In this document: piece by piece, positions 1 through 8,106 of the stretch
Position numbering within the stretch: the stretch's first letter is position 1
Layout of the letters: each line of letters begins with the position of its first letter
NCBI GenBank assembly: GCA_028285305.1
Contig: JANQPV010000056.1
Coordinates: 225,096 to 289,095 of the forward strand
Direction: 5' to 3'
DNA from: Alphaproteobacteria bacterium
Lineage (GTDB): Bacteria > Pseudomonadota > Alphaproteobacteria > SMXP01
DNA length: 64,000 bases
Position numbers and translations under genes: made by a program
The notes under the pieces: model-generated
The model's database searches: none
What the model saw: only the letters and a program-made list of their open reading frames with translations
What the model was told of the DNA's origin: nothing

Positions 1-501
1 ATGCAACGGGCGATCTTCAACGACAAGGATATTGGCATTCTCCAGAATACTGGGATCATCGAGCGCGCTATCCCCCCCGACACCAAAATCTTGGCCCGAC
101 ACATGTCGCAGACGCAACTCGTCAGACAACATCTTCACGCGAACCAAACTCTTTATCCGGGCAAAGAGCGCCACATCGTCCACAGGCTTGGTCAGAAAAT
201 CGTCCGCACCGGCGCTCAAGCCCTTGACGCGATCGCTTTGTTGATCGAGCGCCGTAACCATTACCACCGGGATATGCGTAGTTTGTTCGTTATCCTTCAG
301 GCGCCGGCAAACTTCAAATCCGTCGAGCCCCGGCATCATCACGTCGAGAAGAATGATGTCCGGATTCTCTGATGCGGCAACGTCCAACGCCTCAAAACCA
401 TTCTCAGCGGTGATGACATCATAATATTCTGCCATGAGCTTCGCTTCGAGCAGCCGAACATTGACAGGAATATCGTCGACGACAAGTACGCGTGCTGGCA
501 T
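1..501 (-). CDS. pleD: Response regulator PleD, N-terminal part (runs off the window)
   Basis: PleD is a response regulator and diguanylate cyclase with REC-REC-GGDEF architecture that makes c-di-GMP at a cell pole during the swarmer-to-stalked transition. Reading the minus strand from an ATG at 501 gives 167 codons with no stop before the window edge. Residues 1 to about 120 form a complete receiver domain: an acidic pair (VVDD), the phospho-acceptor in ILLDVMMPG, and a conserved Lys in LTKPVDD. A second receiver begins at NILVVEDRP and is cut off, so the GGDEF domain lies outside the window. The start is 8 bases after the divK stop, the usual divK-pleD operon. The ORF track misses this gene because it lacks a stop inside the window. 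Identity is strong from the double-receiver start plus DivK; the cyclase domain itself is not seen. Confidence 0.88.
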   Translation of the reverse strand, partial: MPARVLVVDDIPVNVRLLEAKLMAEYYDVITAENGFEALDVAASENPDIILLDVMMPGLDGFEVCRRLKDNEQTTHIPVVMVTALDQQSDRVKGLSAGADDFLTKPVDDVALFARIKSLVRVKMLSDELRLRHVSGQDFGVGGDSALDDPSILENANILVVEDRPLH

Positions 502-509
502 TGTTCAAT

Positions 510-881
510 CTACTTCTCAAGGAAGCTCTTGATGGTTTCTAAAAATGAAGCAACGGAAATGGGTTTTGCAATATAGGCCTCGCAGCCTCCCTCAATGATC
601 TTTTCTTCATCGCCCTTCATGGCGAACGCAGTGACCGCAATTACAGGTATGTCCGCGAGCGAATCATCTTCCTTCAACCACTTCGTGACCTCTAATCCGG
701 ACACTTCAGGCAGTTGGATATCCATGAGAATCAAATCGGGGCGGTTGTCTCTGGCGATATCCAGAGCCTCCATCCCGTCACGGGTTTGCAGTGTTTTATA
801 TCCGTGAGCGTCGAGTAAATCGTGAAAGAGCTTCATGTTAAGCTCGTTATCTTCGACGATTAGGACGGTTTTTGGCTTCAC
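510..881 (-). CDS. divK: Single-domain response regulator DivK
   Basis: DivK is a stand-alone receiver that, when phosphorylated, acts through DivL and CckA to lower CtrA activity and also stimulates the PleC and DivJ kinases. The protein shows the acidic pair in LIVEDN, the phospho-acceptor Asp in [10 protein letters not shown], the Thr in VIAVTAFAM and the Lys in IAKPIS, with no output domain. The ORF track extends to 944 (144 aa). I prefer the GTG at 881, which gives 123 aa, close to the known length of about 125, starts directly on the beta-1 strand ([11 protein letters not shown]), and has an AGAGG ribosome-binding site five bases upstream. It is followed by pleD after 8 bases, so the two are probably cotranscribed. 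Confidence 0.92.
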   Translation of the reverse strand: MKPKTVLIVEDNELNMKLFHDLLDAHGYKTLQTRDGMEALDIARDNRPDLILMDIQLPEVSGLEVTKWLKEDDSLADIPVIAVTAFAMKGDEEKIIEGGCEAYIAKPISVASFLETIKSFLEK

Positions 882-1239
882 CTGCGCCTCTTGTGAATGG
901 TCTCGGTCGCTATTTTGGGCAGGGCCACGATCGCTGAGCTCCATGCTACACTGTCCACTCTAGATGCACATTACTGATTAACGGGCTTGCAAAAGTGTTT
1001 GACAGCCAGCCTCGTTCCACGCCTGCATAGTGTCACAAAGACTCTTAACCAACTATTTAAGATTGCCAAATGTCGGGAAGTTTTTGGCCGTATTGTGGTG
1101 AAGACCAATAGGATTTGCTTAGCATTTGGGCGCAACGGACCGGTCACCGATTACTGCTTGATCCCAACTGTCAAATCTACGAAGACTTCGCTTCGAACTG
1201 ATTCGTTCCTCCGCAAAACAGCAGCGAGAACCAAAAGGC
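882..1239. other. Intergenic region upstream of divK and the HAD gene, with a near-consensus CtrA box
   Basis: No credible gene lies here. It is the divergent regulatory region for divK (leftward) and the HAD hydrolase (rightward). On the plus strand, 1045-1060 reads TTAACCAACTATTTAA. That is two TTAA half-sites separated by 8 bases, where the CtrA consensus has 7. A GACTC site (a GANTC methylation sequence) ends immediately before it at 1040-1044. The pairing of a CtrA-like box with a GANTC site next to divK fits known CtrA control of divK in Caulobacter, but the spacing is one base off, so the call is tentative. Confidence 0.35.
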
Positions 1240-1890
1240 GTGCGCGACTGGGTTAAAGATCAGATTGACCGTGTTGTCTTGGACACGGACAGGCCACTCA
1301 TCATCTCCGATGCCGACGAGGTATTGTTTCAGTTTGTGCGGGGGTTGGAGGCGTTTCTTGAAACGGCAGGCCTCTACCTGGACCTCTCCAGCTTCCGGCT
1401 CTCTGGAAACATCAAGAACAAGACAACCAATGAAACCTACCCCATCGATGATGTGCCAAACTTGCTTGCTGAGTTCTTTGCTGAGCGAACCCGCCATCTT
1501 GAAGTCGTTGAAGGAGCCCAAAACGTACTGAATTCGCTGCGCGGCGATGCCCAGATCGTTGTGTTGACAAACGTTCCCGCCGAACAGAAGGCTGACCGCG
1601 TATCGGCGCTCGAACGGAATGGACTGGACTTCCCTGTCATTGCAAATTCTGGGGACAAAGGGCCCGCCGCTGCGTATTTGGCCACACGCGTCGAGGCACC
1701 GATCGTATTTATCGACGATATACCTCCAAATCTTGACTCTGTTAAGCAGCATGCAAATCATATTCACTGCGTTCACTTCGTATCTCATCCTCGTCTGTCT
1801 GAGTTGATTGAAGCGATGGACTTTGAGCATCCGCGAGCCAAAAGTTGGATGGAGTTGGATAAGATTATTCGAGACCACCTTTTCGACTGA
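1240..1890 (+). CDS. HAD-superfamily hydrolase
   Basis: A 216-aa protein of the haloacid dehalogenase superfamily, which mostly contains cytoplasmic Mg-dependent phosphatases using an Asp nucleophile. Visible motifs are motif I DADEV (nucleophile and general acid Asp), motif II in VVLTNVP, and the acidic motif IV in FIDDIPPN. The segment between motifs I and II is mostly helical, like a C1-type cap. The start is a GTG at 1240, preceded by an AAAAGG stretch. The next gene, a ROK sugar kinase, begins 8 bases after the stop, so the pair is probably one transcript and the enzyme may act on a sugar phosphate. The substrate cannot be read from the sequence. Confidence 0.75.
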   Translation: MRDWVKDQIDRVVLDTDRPLIISDADEVLFQFVRGLEAFLETAGLYLDLSSFRLSGNIKNKTTNETYPIDDVPNLLAEFFAERTRHLEVVEGAQNVLNSLRGDAQIVVLTNVPAEQKADRVSALERNGLDFPVIANSGDKGPAAAYLATRVEAPIVFIDDIPPNLDSVKQHANHIHCVHFVSHPRLSELIEAMDFEHPRAKSWMELDKIIRDHLFD

Positions 1891-1898
1891 GCGAACTC

Positions 1899-2813
1899 AT
1901 GCGCATAGGCATAGACGTCGGAGGCACGAAGATCGAAATTGCCGCTTTGTCTGATGACGGCAGCTTGCAGATACGCGAGCGTGTGCCCTCCCCGCAAAAC
2001 GACTATCAATCCACGATCCGGTGCATAAAAGACCTCGTAGAAAGCGTGGAAGCACGTCTGTCTCGCACGTGCTCGGTCGGTATTGGAATTCCTGGGACAC
2101 TATCTCGCCGAACCAACACGGTCAAAAACGCCAACTCAACCTGGCTAAATGGAAAGCCGCTTCTATCCGATCTCGAGACCTCCTTGCACAGGGACGTAAG
2201 GATCGCCAATGACGCAAATTGCTTTGCCCTATCTGAGGCCATAGACGGCGCGGGTGCCGGCCACCACTCCGTATTCGGAGTGATTTTGGGAACGGGGTGC
2301 GGAGCAGGCTACATTGTCAGCGGCAAAATTATGGACGGGCCAAATCAAATCACCGGCGAATGGGGGCACAACCCTTTGCCTTGGCAGACCGCGCGGGAAT
2401 TAGACAGTGCACGCCGTTGCTATTGTGGCAAGACCAACTGCATTGAAACCTGGTTGTCAGGGCCGGGCTTGGAACGAACCCATCACGAGCACCAAGACAG
2501 CGCAAGGCTTTCCGCGATCCAGGTGGCAGAACAAGCCAAAGACGGCGACCCCCACGCCATCGCATCGCTCCGGCTCTATCTCGTCCAATTGGCCAAGTCC
2601 CTCACCACTGTGATCAACCTTCTAGATCCGAAGATCATTGTTTTTGGTGGGGGCCTCTCTAATATTGAGGAGATCTATAAAGATGTGCCGACTTTGGTCG
2701 GCGATTACATTTTCTCGGACGCGGTCGAGACGCATTTCCATCGGAATCATTTTGGTGATTCAAGCGGTGTCCGCGGCGCAGCCTGGCTTTGGGACAGCCC
2801 GGCACCTGAATAA
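1899..2813 (+). CDS. ROK-family sugar kinase
   Basis: A 304-aa ROK (repressor, ORF, kinase) family protein without the N-terminal helix-turn-helix of ROK repressors, so a kinase. The ATP-binding DVGGTK motif is at residues 6-11 and the catalytic Asp is in NDAN (D105). The ROK zinc site is visible as H157 (GEWGHNP) followed by CYCGKTNC (C174, C176, C181). The substrate is a hexose or amino-hexose: fructokinase/mannokinase and N-acetylglucosamine kinase are the closest functional types, and I cannot choose between them. It sits between the HAD hydrolase (8 bases upstream) and dinB (8 bases downstream). Confidence 0.85.
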   Translation: MRIGIDVGGTKIEIAALSDDGSLQIRERVPSPQNDYQSTIRCIKDLVESVEARLSRTCSVGIGIPGTLSRRTNTVKNANSTWLNGKPLLSDLETSLHRDVRIANDANCFALSEAIDGAGAGHHSVFGVILGTGCGAGYIVSGKIMDGPNQITGEWGHNPLPWQTARELDSARRCYCGKTNCIETWLSGPGLERTHHEHQDSARLSAIQVAEQAKDGDPHAIASLRLYLVQLAKSLTTVINLLDPKIIVFGGGLSNIEEIYKDVPTLVGDYIFSDAVETHFHRNHFGDSSGVRGAAWLWDSPAPE

Positions 2814-2821
2814 GGGATCAT

Positions 2822-4084
2822 ATGTCTGCATTTTGCCGTGACTGTGCAACACCCTTGCCGGAGGACCAAAAGGACCTGCGATGCACCGCATGCGGAAGTC
2901 CAAAAGTCCTGACTCATCCCGAACTCAACAATCTGTCTATCGCCCACGTTGACTGCGATGCCTTCTACGCCGCCGTCGAGAAGAGAGACAATCCCGACCT
3001 TGCCGATAAGCCCGTTATCATAGGCGGAGGAAGACGAGGCGTCGTCTCAACCGCCTGTTACACAGCACGCCTCTACGGCGTTCACTCGGCAATGCCGATG
3101 TTCAAAGCCCTTAAAGCCTGTCCTCACGCCGTTGTATTGTCTCCCAACATGAACAAATACGTCGAAGTCAGCCGGCACATTCGCACCTTTATGGTTGAGC
3201 TGACCCCAATTGTAGAACCCCTTTCCATTGACGAAGCGTTTTTGGATTTGACCGGGACGGAGCGTTTACATGGGCAATCCCCCGCTGTGACCCTCGCCAA
3301 ACTATCGGCCAAGATTCGTGACGACGTTGGCATAACCGTTTCCATCGGTCTGAGCCACAACAAATACTTAGCCAAACTTGCATCTGATCTGCACAAGCCA
3401 GACGGCTTCTCAATTATCGGCAAAGAGGAAACACTTCGCGTTCTAGAACACATGCCCGTCACAAAGATTTTTGGTGTTGGCAAAGCCTTTCACAAAAAAC
3501 TGTTGGCAGACGGAATATCGACGATTGGAGATGTCAGGAAACGCGACCTAAAGGCCCTCGTCAAATCCTATGGGGAGATCGGCATCCGGCTGCACAATTT
3601 GTCGTGGGGACGCGACACACGCTCCATTAAACCGGCCCGCATGGCCAAGAGCATCTCGACCGAAACCACATTCAGCGTAGACGAATCAGATGTCTCTCGC
3701 CTCTCAGTCATCCTCTGGAACAATTGTGAGCGCCTTTCCAAGCGAGCCAAAGAGGCCGGCAAAGTTGGAACAACACTGACTCTAAAGCTGAAGACGTCCA
3801 AATTCAGGCTCCTGACGCGGAGTGTGACCCTCAGCGCGCCGACTAACTTGGCATCAGAACTTTTCGAGCAAGTCCGCAAGCTTCTCAAGGCCGAAGCGGA
3901 CGGAACCTCTTACCGTTTGCTCGGCGTCGGAATCAGCGGCCTGCAAGAAAGCGAAGAAACCCGTTCCGCAGATCTCTTTGAGGATACCCAGAGCCAACTC
4001 GCTCGCACCGAACGCGCCATAGATCGGGTGCGTGAAAAATTCGGTGACAAGGCAATTGTGAAGGGCCGCAGCCTGACCAAGTAG
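2822..4084 (+). CDS. dinB: DNA polymerase IV (Y family) with N-terminal zinc-ribbon-like segment
   Basis: Error-prone translesion DNA polymerase, 420 aa. The catalytic carboxylates are visible as VDCDAFYA (D44) and SIDEAF (D137, E138). The fingers, thumb helix-hairpin-helix (KIFGVGKAF) and little-finger regions follow. The protein begins with an extra segment of about 35 residues holding two CxxC pairs (C5, C8 and C21, C24) just before the palm, like a small zinc ribbon. E. coli DinB lacks it; I recall a similar segment in other alphaproteobacterial DinB proteins. RSADLFED near the C-terminus resembles a beta-clamp-binding motif. The ATG is preceded by AAGGGA overlapping the stop region of the ROK gene, suggesting coupling. 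Confidence 0.93.
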   Translation: MSAFCRDCATPLPEDQKDLRCTACGSPKVLTHPELNNLSIAHVDCDAFYAAVEKRDNPDLADKPVIIGGGRRGVVSTACYTARLYGVHSAMPMFKALKACPHAVVLSPNMNKYVEVSRHIRTFMVELTPIVEPLSIDEAFLDLTGTERLHGQSPAVTLAKLSAKIRDDVGITVSIGLSHNKYLAKLASDLHKPDGFSIIGKEETLRVLEHMPVTKIFGVGKAFHKKLLADGISTIGDVRKRDLKALVKSYGEIGIRLHNLSWGRDTRSIKPARMAKSISTETTFSVDESDVSRLSVILWNNCERLSKRAKEAGKVGTTLTLKLKTSKFRLLTRSVTLSAPTNLASELFEQVRKLLKAEADGTSYRLLGVGISGLQESEETRSADLFEDTQSQLARTERAIDRVREKFGDKAIVKGRSLTK

Positions 4085-4102
4085 GTCACTTCCGGCGGAC
4101 AA

Positions 4103-4984
4103 TCAACAGTCGGTGCGCGGCGTGAATTGCAGCTTAACCAGGACCGCCTCGACGGAGAAACTGCCGTAATCCATGATGATTCTCCGCCCAACACCATTTT
4201 GATGGAGGTCCATACTCATCTCGAAAATTGGCAGAGGCTCGATGTTCTCCCATTCGTGATAGCTCACATGGACCGGCCAATACGGATTGTCGATAAGCAA
4301 CGAAAGACCCGACTGATTGGCCTCACCCTCGTTGGACGTCTTGGCTGTGCGGCGCGGACCGATGGTCGTGGTGGTCCGAAACCCAACATGCTCGTCCGAG
4401 CCATCAAACATTGCTCCCTCGAAGACAGTCTCGCCGCGCTGCGCCGCCGCTAAAACCTCTGCCGTATAATGGGTTGGAAACATGATGCTCGCCGGCAGCG
4501 TTTGGGAGCCCTTTTTGGGTTTGGAAATCTCGATCAGTCCCTCCTGGTCAACAGAGTCTCGAGTTGCCTTTCCCGACAACCGCTTCATGACCCGGCCATT
4601 GACTTTGTTCTCCGTATAGAACTGGAAGAAAACTCGATCCTTACCTTCCCACGACGTGGCCGTGAAATCTGAATCTGTTACCGTGCCTTCCCGATCCGAA
4701 ATCGACGCAACAATACGCTGATCTGAGGCGAACCCATCACACGTGTCTCGCCAAGACACGCTCATGAGACCTTCATAGGAGGCGACGTTCGAAGAAGACG
4801 TTGTCTCATGGAGCTTGACTTCATAAAGCGCTTCGTGCGGTGCCTGCTGCTCCAGGACATCTGTCACTTGCGCAGCTTTTGACGCCACCGGCGAGGCCTG
4901 CGCCATGTTTGGCGGGATAATCGTCCCACTCAACACCAGTGTTGCCGACACAAATATGGACGCGAATTGACGGGATATGGACAC
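4103..4984 (-). CDS. eipB: Periplasmic cell-envelope integrity protein EipB (DUF1849)
   Basis: A 293-aa exported protein matching the DUF1849/EipB family of alphaproteobacteria, known in Brucella as a periplasmic beta-spiral protein needed for envelope integrity. It starts with a signal peptide (hydrophobic core FVSATLVLSG, likely cleavage after AQA near residue 30). It has exactly two cysteines in the mature region: C82 (RDTCDGF) and the final residue C293 (RTDC), matching the single conserved disulfide described for this family. The gene converges on dinB with 18 bases between stops. The divergent neighbour is a diguanylate cyclase. Confidence 0.85.
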   Translation of the reverse strand: MSISRQFASIFVSATLVLSGTIIPPNMAQASPVASKAAQVTDVLEQQAPHEALYEVKLHETTSSSNVASYEGLMSVSWRDTCDGFASDQRIVASISDREGTVTDSDFTATSWEGKDRVFFQFYTENKVNGRVMKRLSGKATRDSVDQEGLIEISKPKKGSQTLPASIMFPTHYTAEVLAAAQRGETVFEGAMFDGSDEHVGFRTTTTIGPRRTAKTSNEGEANQSGLSLLIDNPYWPVHVSYHEWENIEPLPIFEMSMDLHQNGVGRRIIMDYGSFSVEAVLVKLQFTPRTDC

Positions 4985-5246
4985 ACAAACTCCTTAGGAC
5001 CGGTTGGTCGCAAGACGCAACAAAGGGTACCGCGCAACTGTTAAATCCTAGTGTAGCACCAATTGCCAAGCGAAATGCAAGATTATCCGGGAAAAACCTT
5101 CCGCATGCATATTTTGCCTAGCGAACATGCACCTTTAACCTCCAGCGTTCTCACTAAGCCTTTGGATTAATTGAATTTTCTTGAGATCCCTTTTGGCACG
5201 GTCGTTGCGATACGGGAACAGAGAAAAATCAGCGAAGAGGTACACC

Positions 5247-5933
5247 ATGCAGAATGTCGTCTCCATAGAAGAAAGCGCAGGCTGGTTTCGCGACCATCCG
5301 GCGACGGAGCGTACAAATCCCCTGGCCCACTTAAGCCAGAAGAAGACCGTTCAATCGCCAAGTGTTGACGACTTCACGGAGCTTATGACCATCGCGCAAG
5401 ATGCCATTCGCACGGTTGCCGAACAAAAGAAACGAATCGAAACTCTACAAAAGCTGAGCGTGACAGACGAGCTCACCGGCCTTCTCAATAGGCGAGGATT
5501 TCATGCTGCGCTGAACCGTGTTCTGGATGAGTCCTACCGGTACGAAGAGTCCGGATTTCTGTCTCTTGTAGATCTTGATCGTTTTAAGGACGTCAACGAC
5601 ACGTTCGGGCACGAAGCGGGTGACAAAGTGCTACAAAGAGTCGCTGAAATCCTCAAAAAGAATACGCGGTCGACGGATTATACAGCTCGCATCGGCGGGG
5701 ATGAATTCGCAGTTATCTTCGTCCGCGCCAAGGGGGCCCCTCTATTCACGCGCCTCGAACAGCTTCAGCGCGACTTGAACAGTTCATATGTGCTCTATAA
5801 CGGCAACCGAATCGGAATTGAGGCGAGTATCGGCACGACCCAATTTCGAGCTCGCAGTGACGCGTCCTCTCTCATACGCCGCGCAGACGACGCCCTCTAC
5901 GCCCAAAAATCTCAGCTAAAGCAGAGCGCCTAG
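5247..5933 (+). CDS. GGDEF diguanylate cyclase
   Basis: A soluble protein of 228 aa that condenses two GTP into c-di-GMP. The N-terminal 60 or so residues are of unknown type, followed by a short coiled-coil-like linker (AEQKKRIETLQKLSV) and a complete GGDEF domain. The active-site loop is an intact GGDEF, and RSTD lies five residues before it, which is the RxxD inhibitory I-site, so the enzyme should be product-inhibited. There is no membrane segment or recognisable sensory domain. The ORF track begins at 5181. I chose the ATG at 5247 because it has an AGAGG ribosome-binding site and the upstream codons look non-coding. Confidence 0.88.
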   Translation: MQNVVSIEESAGWFRDHPATERTNPLAHLSQKKTVQSPSVDDFTELMTIAQDAIRTVAEQKKRIETLQKLSVTDELTGLLNRRGFHAALNRVLDESYRYEESGFLSLVDLDRFKDVNDTFGHEAGDKVLQRVAEILKKNTRSTDYTARIGGDEFAVIFVRAKGAPLFTRLEQLQRDLNSSYVLYNGNRIGIEASIGTTQFRARSDASSLIRRADDALYAQKSQLKQSA

Positions 5934-5959
5934 AACCCCGCCCCAACTTGCGCCCCCTT

Positions 5960-5993
5960 CCCCGATCCCCTAAGCTCTTCCGGAGGATCGGGG
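5960..5993 (+). promoter_or_regulatory. Hairpin covering the ribosome-binding site of the RidA gene
   Basis: The sequence has a perfect 9-bp inverted repeat, CCCCGATCC (5960-5968) and GGATCGGGG (5985-5993), with a 16-base loop. It ends 3 bases before the RidA ATG, and its 3' arm overlaps the GGAGG at 5982-5986. There is no T-run, so it is not a standard terminator for the upstream cyclase gene. It could regulate translation of the RidA gene by hiding the Shine-Dalgarno sequence. Function is inferred only. Confidence 0.4.
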
Positions 5994-5996
5994 ATC

Positions 5997-6458
5997 ATGA
6001 GCGTCGCAGACAAGATTGCAAAACTTGGGATTGATCTATCGGCACCGAGCGCGCCGGCCGCAAACTACGTGCCGTTCATACAGACAGGTCCACTCGTTTT
6101 TATTTCTGGCCAAGTGCCCATCCAAGAAGGTCGCCTTGCCTACCGAGGCAAGGTTGGTGACGAGGTTTCACAAGAGGATGCCTACCGGGCGGCCCGTTTG
6201 TGCGGGATCGGCATCCTGACTCAACTCAACGCAGCTTGCGGCGGCAATCTCGATGCCGTGGGAAAATGTATCAAGTTGGGGGGCTTTGTGAATTGCACTC
6301 CGGACTTCGACCAGCACCCTGCGGTGATCAACGGCGCCTCCGATTTAATGGTCGAAGTCTTCGGTGATCGCGGCCGCCATGCGAGATTTGCCGTCGGCGC
6401 ACCGAGCCTGCCGTTCAACGTCGCGGTCGAAGTCGACGCCGTATTTGAGATTGGCTAA
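5997..6458 (+). CDS. RidA family (YjgF/YER057c/UK114) protein
   Basis: A 153-aa Rid-family protein. RidA proteins form trimers and hydrolyse reactive enamine/imine intermediates released by PLP enzymes such as threonine dehydratase. The segment RHARFAVG followed by SLPFNVAVEVDAV corresponds to the family signature, including the Arg that binds the substrate carboxylate. The N-terminal extension and longer loop place it in the roughly 150-aa YjgF-like subgroup rather than the 130-aa archetype, so exact substrates are uncertain. The next gene starts within two bases of the stop. Confidence 0.85.
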   Translation: MSVADKIAKLGIDLSAPSAPAANYVPFIQTGPLVFISGQVPIQEGRLAYRGKVGDEVSQEDAYRAARLCGIGILTQLNAACGGNLDAVGKCIKLGGFVNCTPDFDQHPAVINGASDLMVEVFGDRGRHARFAVGAPSLPFNVAVEVDAVFEIG

Positions 6459-6459
6459 C

Positions 6460-7641
6460 GTGGCAACTCAAGATGCGTCCGTCCGCGCGGAGATCATTTC
6501 CGACCTTAGTCAGGTCCCAAAAGACGAATGGAATGCGTGCACGAATGTCAGCAACCCCTTACCGGATCCATTCAACACCTACGATTTCCTCCAAAGTTTA
6601 GAGGAAAGTGGATCGGCGACACCGGACACCGGTTGGGCGCCGCAGCATGTCATCATTCGCGATTGTGACGGTGCGATCGCAGCGGCAATGCCGATGTATT
6701 TGAAATCGCACAGCCAAGGCGAGTATGTGTTCGACCATTCTTGGGCAGACGCCTTCTATCGCGCCGGCGGTGAGTATTACCCCAAGCTTCAGGTGTCCAT
6801 ACCGTTTACACCGGCCACCGGACGGCGCTTGCTGGTCCGCAAAGATGAGCCCACACAATTGCGGGAATCTCAGCTTATCGCCGCCTCCGTCGAACTGGCT
6901 TCACGGATGGAAGTCTCGTCGATTCACTACACGTTCGTCACGAAGGACGAATGGGACCATTTGGGGGGCATCGGACTCCTTCAGCGTACGGACCAGCAAT
7001 TTCATTGGTCGAACAAAGGATATGGATCCTTTGACGAGTTCCTGGATGATCTATCTTCACGCAAACGCAAGAATCTGCGTAAAGAACGAAACGCCGCGCT
7101 TGAGAACGATATCGAGATCGAATGGCTGACAGGTTCAGATCTCAAAGAACACCATTGGGACCATTTTTTCGAGTTTTACATGGATACCGGCTCCAGAAAA
7201 TGGGGCCGCCCCTATCTCACGCGGACGTTCTTTAGTTTGATCAACGAGCGAATGAGAGATCAGACACTTCTCGTAATGTGCAAACGAAATGGCAGATACA
7301 TCGCAGGCGCCCTTAACTTCTTCGGCAATGGCACCCTGTTCGGCCGCTATTGGGGATGCGTTGAAGACCACCGCTTTCTGCATTTCGAAACTTGTTACTA
7401 TCAAGCCATCGACTTTGCGATTGCCCGCGGACTCAACCGCGTTGAAGCCGGAGCCCAGGGCACCCATAAACTGGCGAGGGGATACGAGCCCACACACACC
7501 TATAGCGCACACTACATCGCCGATAGCCGCTTTCGTGATGCCGTCGCCCACTATCTGGAAAGCGAACGCTCACATGTGGATGAGTATATCAGTGAGCTGA
7601 GCGGTCATACCCCCTTTCGCAAAGCCTCAGAGGAGACCTAA
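6460..7641 (+). CDS. Predicted N-acyltransferase (COG3146 / DUF482, GNAT-FemAB-like)
   Basis: A 393-aa cytoplasmic protein of the COG3146 family, which has a FemAB/GNAT-like double acyltransferase fold. Recognisable segments are DPFNTYDFLQSLEESGS near the N-terminus, the SHSQGEYVFDHSWADAF region, and the C-terminal ARGLNRVEAGAQGTHKLARG region. The real substrate is unknown. The ORF track starts at 6364 inside the RidA gene; the start is more likely the GTG at 6460, one base after the RidA stop, or the TTG at 6451 overlapping it. Translational coupling with RidA upstream and HIT downstream (2 bases) suggests one operon. Confidence 0.82.
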   Translation: MATQDASVRAEIISDLSQVPKDEWNACTNVSNPLPDPFNTYDFLQSLEESGSATPDTGWAPQHVIIRDCDGAIAAAMPMYLKSHSQGEYVFDHSWADAFYRAGGEYYPKLQVSIPFTPATGRRLLVRKDEPTQLRESQLIAASVELASRMEVSSIHYTFVTKDEWDHLGGIGLLQRTDQQFHWSNKGYGSFDEFLDDLSSRKRKNLRKERNAALENDIEIEWLTGSDLKEHHWDHFFEFYMDTGSRKWGRPYLTRTFFSLINERMRDQTLLVMCKRNGRYIAGALNFFGNGTLFGRYWGCVEDHRFLHFETCYYQAIDFAIARGLNRVEAGAQGTHKLARGYEPTHTYSAHYIADSRFRDAVAHYLESERSHVDEYISELSGHTPFRKASEET

Positions 7642-7643
7642 CA

Positions 7644-8060
7644 ATGGCCTATGACGAGAACAACATCTTTGCCAAAATCCTACGAGGCGAAGCCCCTTGC
7701 ATAAAAATCTATGAGGATGATCACACGCTCTCATTCATGGATATCATGCCTCAAGCCGAAGGCCACACCTTGGTTATTCCCAAAGAGCCCGCAGAAAACA
7801 TATTGGATCTATCACCCGAGATGGCAGGGCACCTGATCAAATCAACCCAAAAGGTAGCAAAGGCGGTAAAGGCCGCGACAAACGCCGACGGCGTGCTGGT
7901 GGCGCAGCTCAATGGTTCAGCCGCCGGCCAGACCGTGTTCCATATCCATTTCCACATTATTCCGCGAAATGAGGGCCTGGATCTGAAGTTCCACGCGCGG
8001 GACATGGCCGACATGGGCGAGCTGGAAGCATTGGCCGACAGGATTCGTGCCGAGCTATAA
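7644..8060 (+). CDS. HIT-family nucleotide hydrolase (HinT-like)
   Basis: A 138-aa histidine-triad protein. HIT/HinT enzymes hydrolyse AMP linked to amines or acyl groups, for example aminoacyl adenylates released from lysyl-tRNA synthetase. The triad is visible as HIHFHIIPR near residues 98-106. The N-terminal part FAKILRGEAPCIKIYEDD is typical of the bacterial HinT group. The ATG is preceded by AGAGGAGAC, a good ribosome-binding site inside the end of the acyltransferase gene. It ends the RidA-acyltransferase-HIT run. Confidence 0.92.
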   Translation: MAYDENNIFAKILRGEAPCIKIYEDDHTLSFMDIMPQAEGHTLVIPKEPAENILDLSPEMAGHLIKSTQKVAKAVKAATNADGVLVAQLNGSAAGQTVFHIHFHIIPRNEGLDLKFHARDMADMGELEALADRIRAEL

Positions 8061-8106
8061 GGGAAGCTCCGCGGTATGAACGCCGGGGAGCCGAACGGAG
8101 ATTACG

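Noticed and set aside
1177-1878. 233-aa minus-strand ORF opposite the HAD gene
   Set aside because: The plus-strand HAD reading has all motifs (DADEV, LTNVP, IDDIPPN) and an operon partner; the antisense frame has none.
6364-6459. Upstream extension of the acyltransferase ORF into the RidA gene
   Set aside because: Residues before 6460 come from out-of-frame RidA codons and are not needed; the start is more likely the GTG at 6460 (or TTG at 6451).
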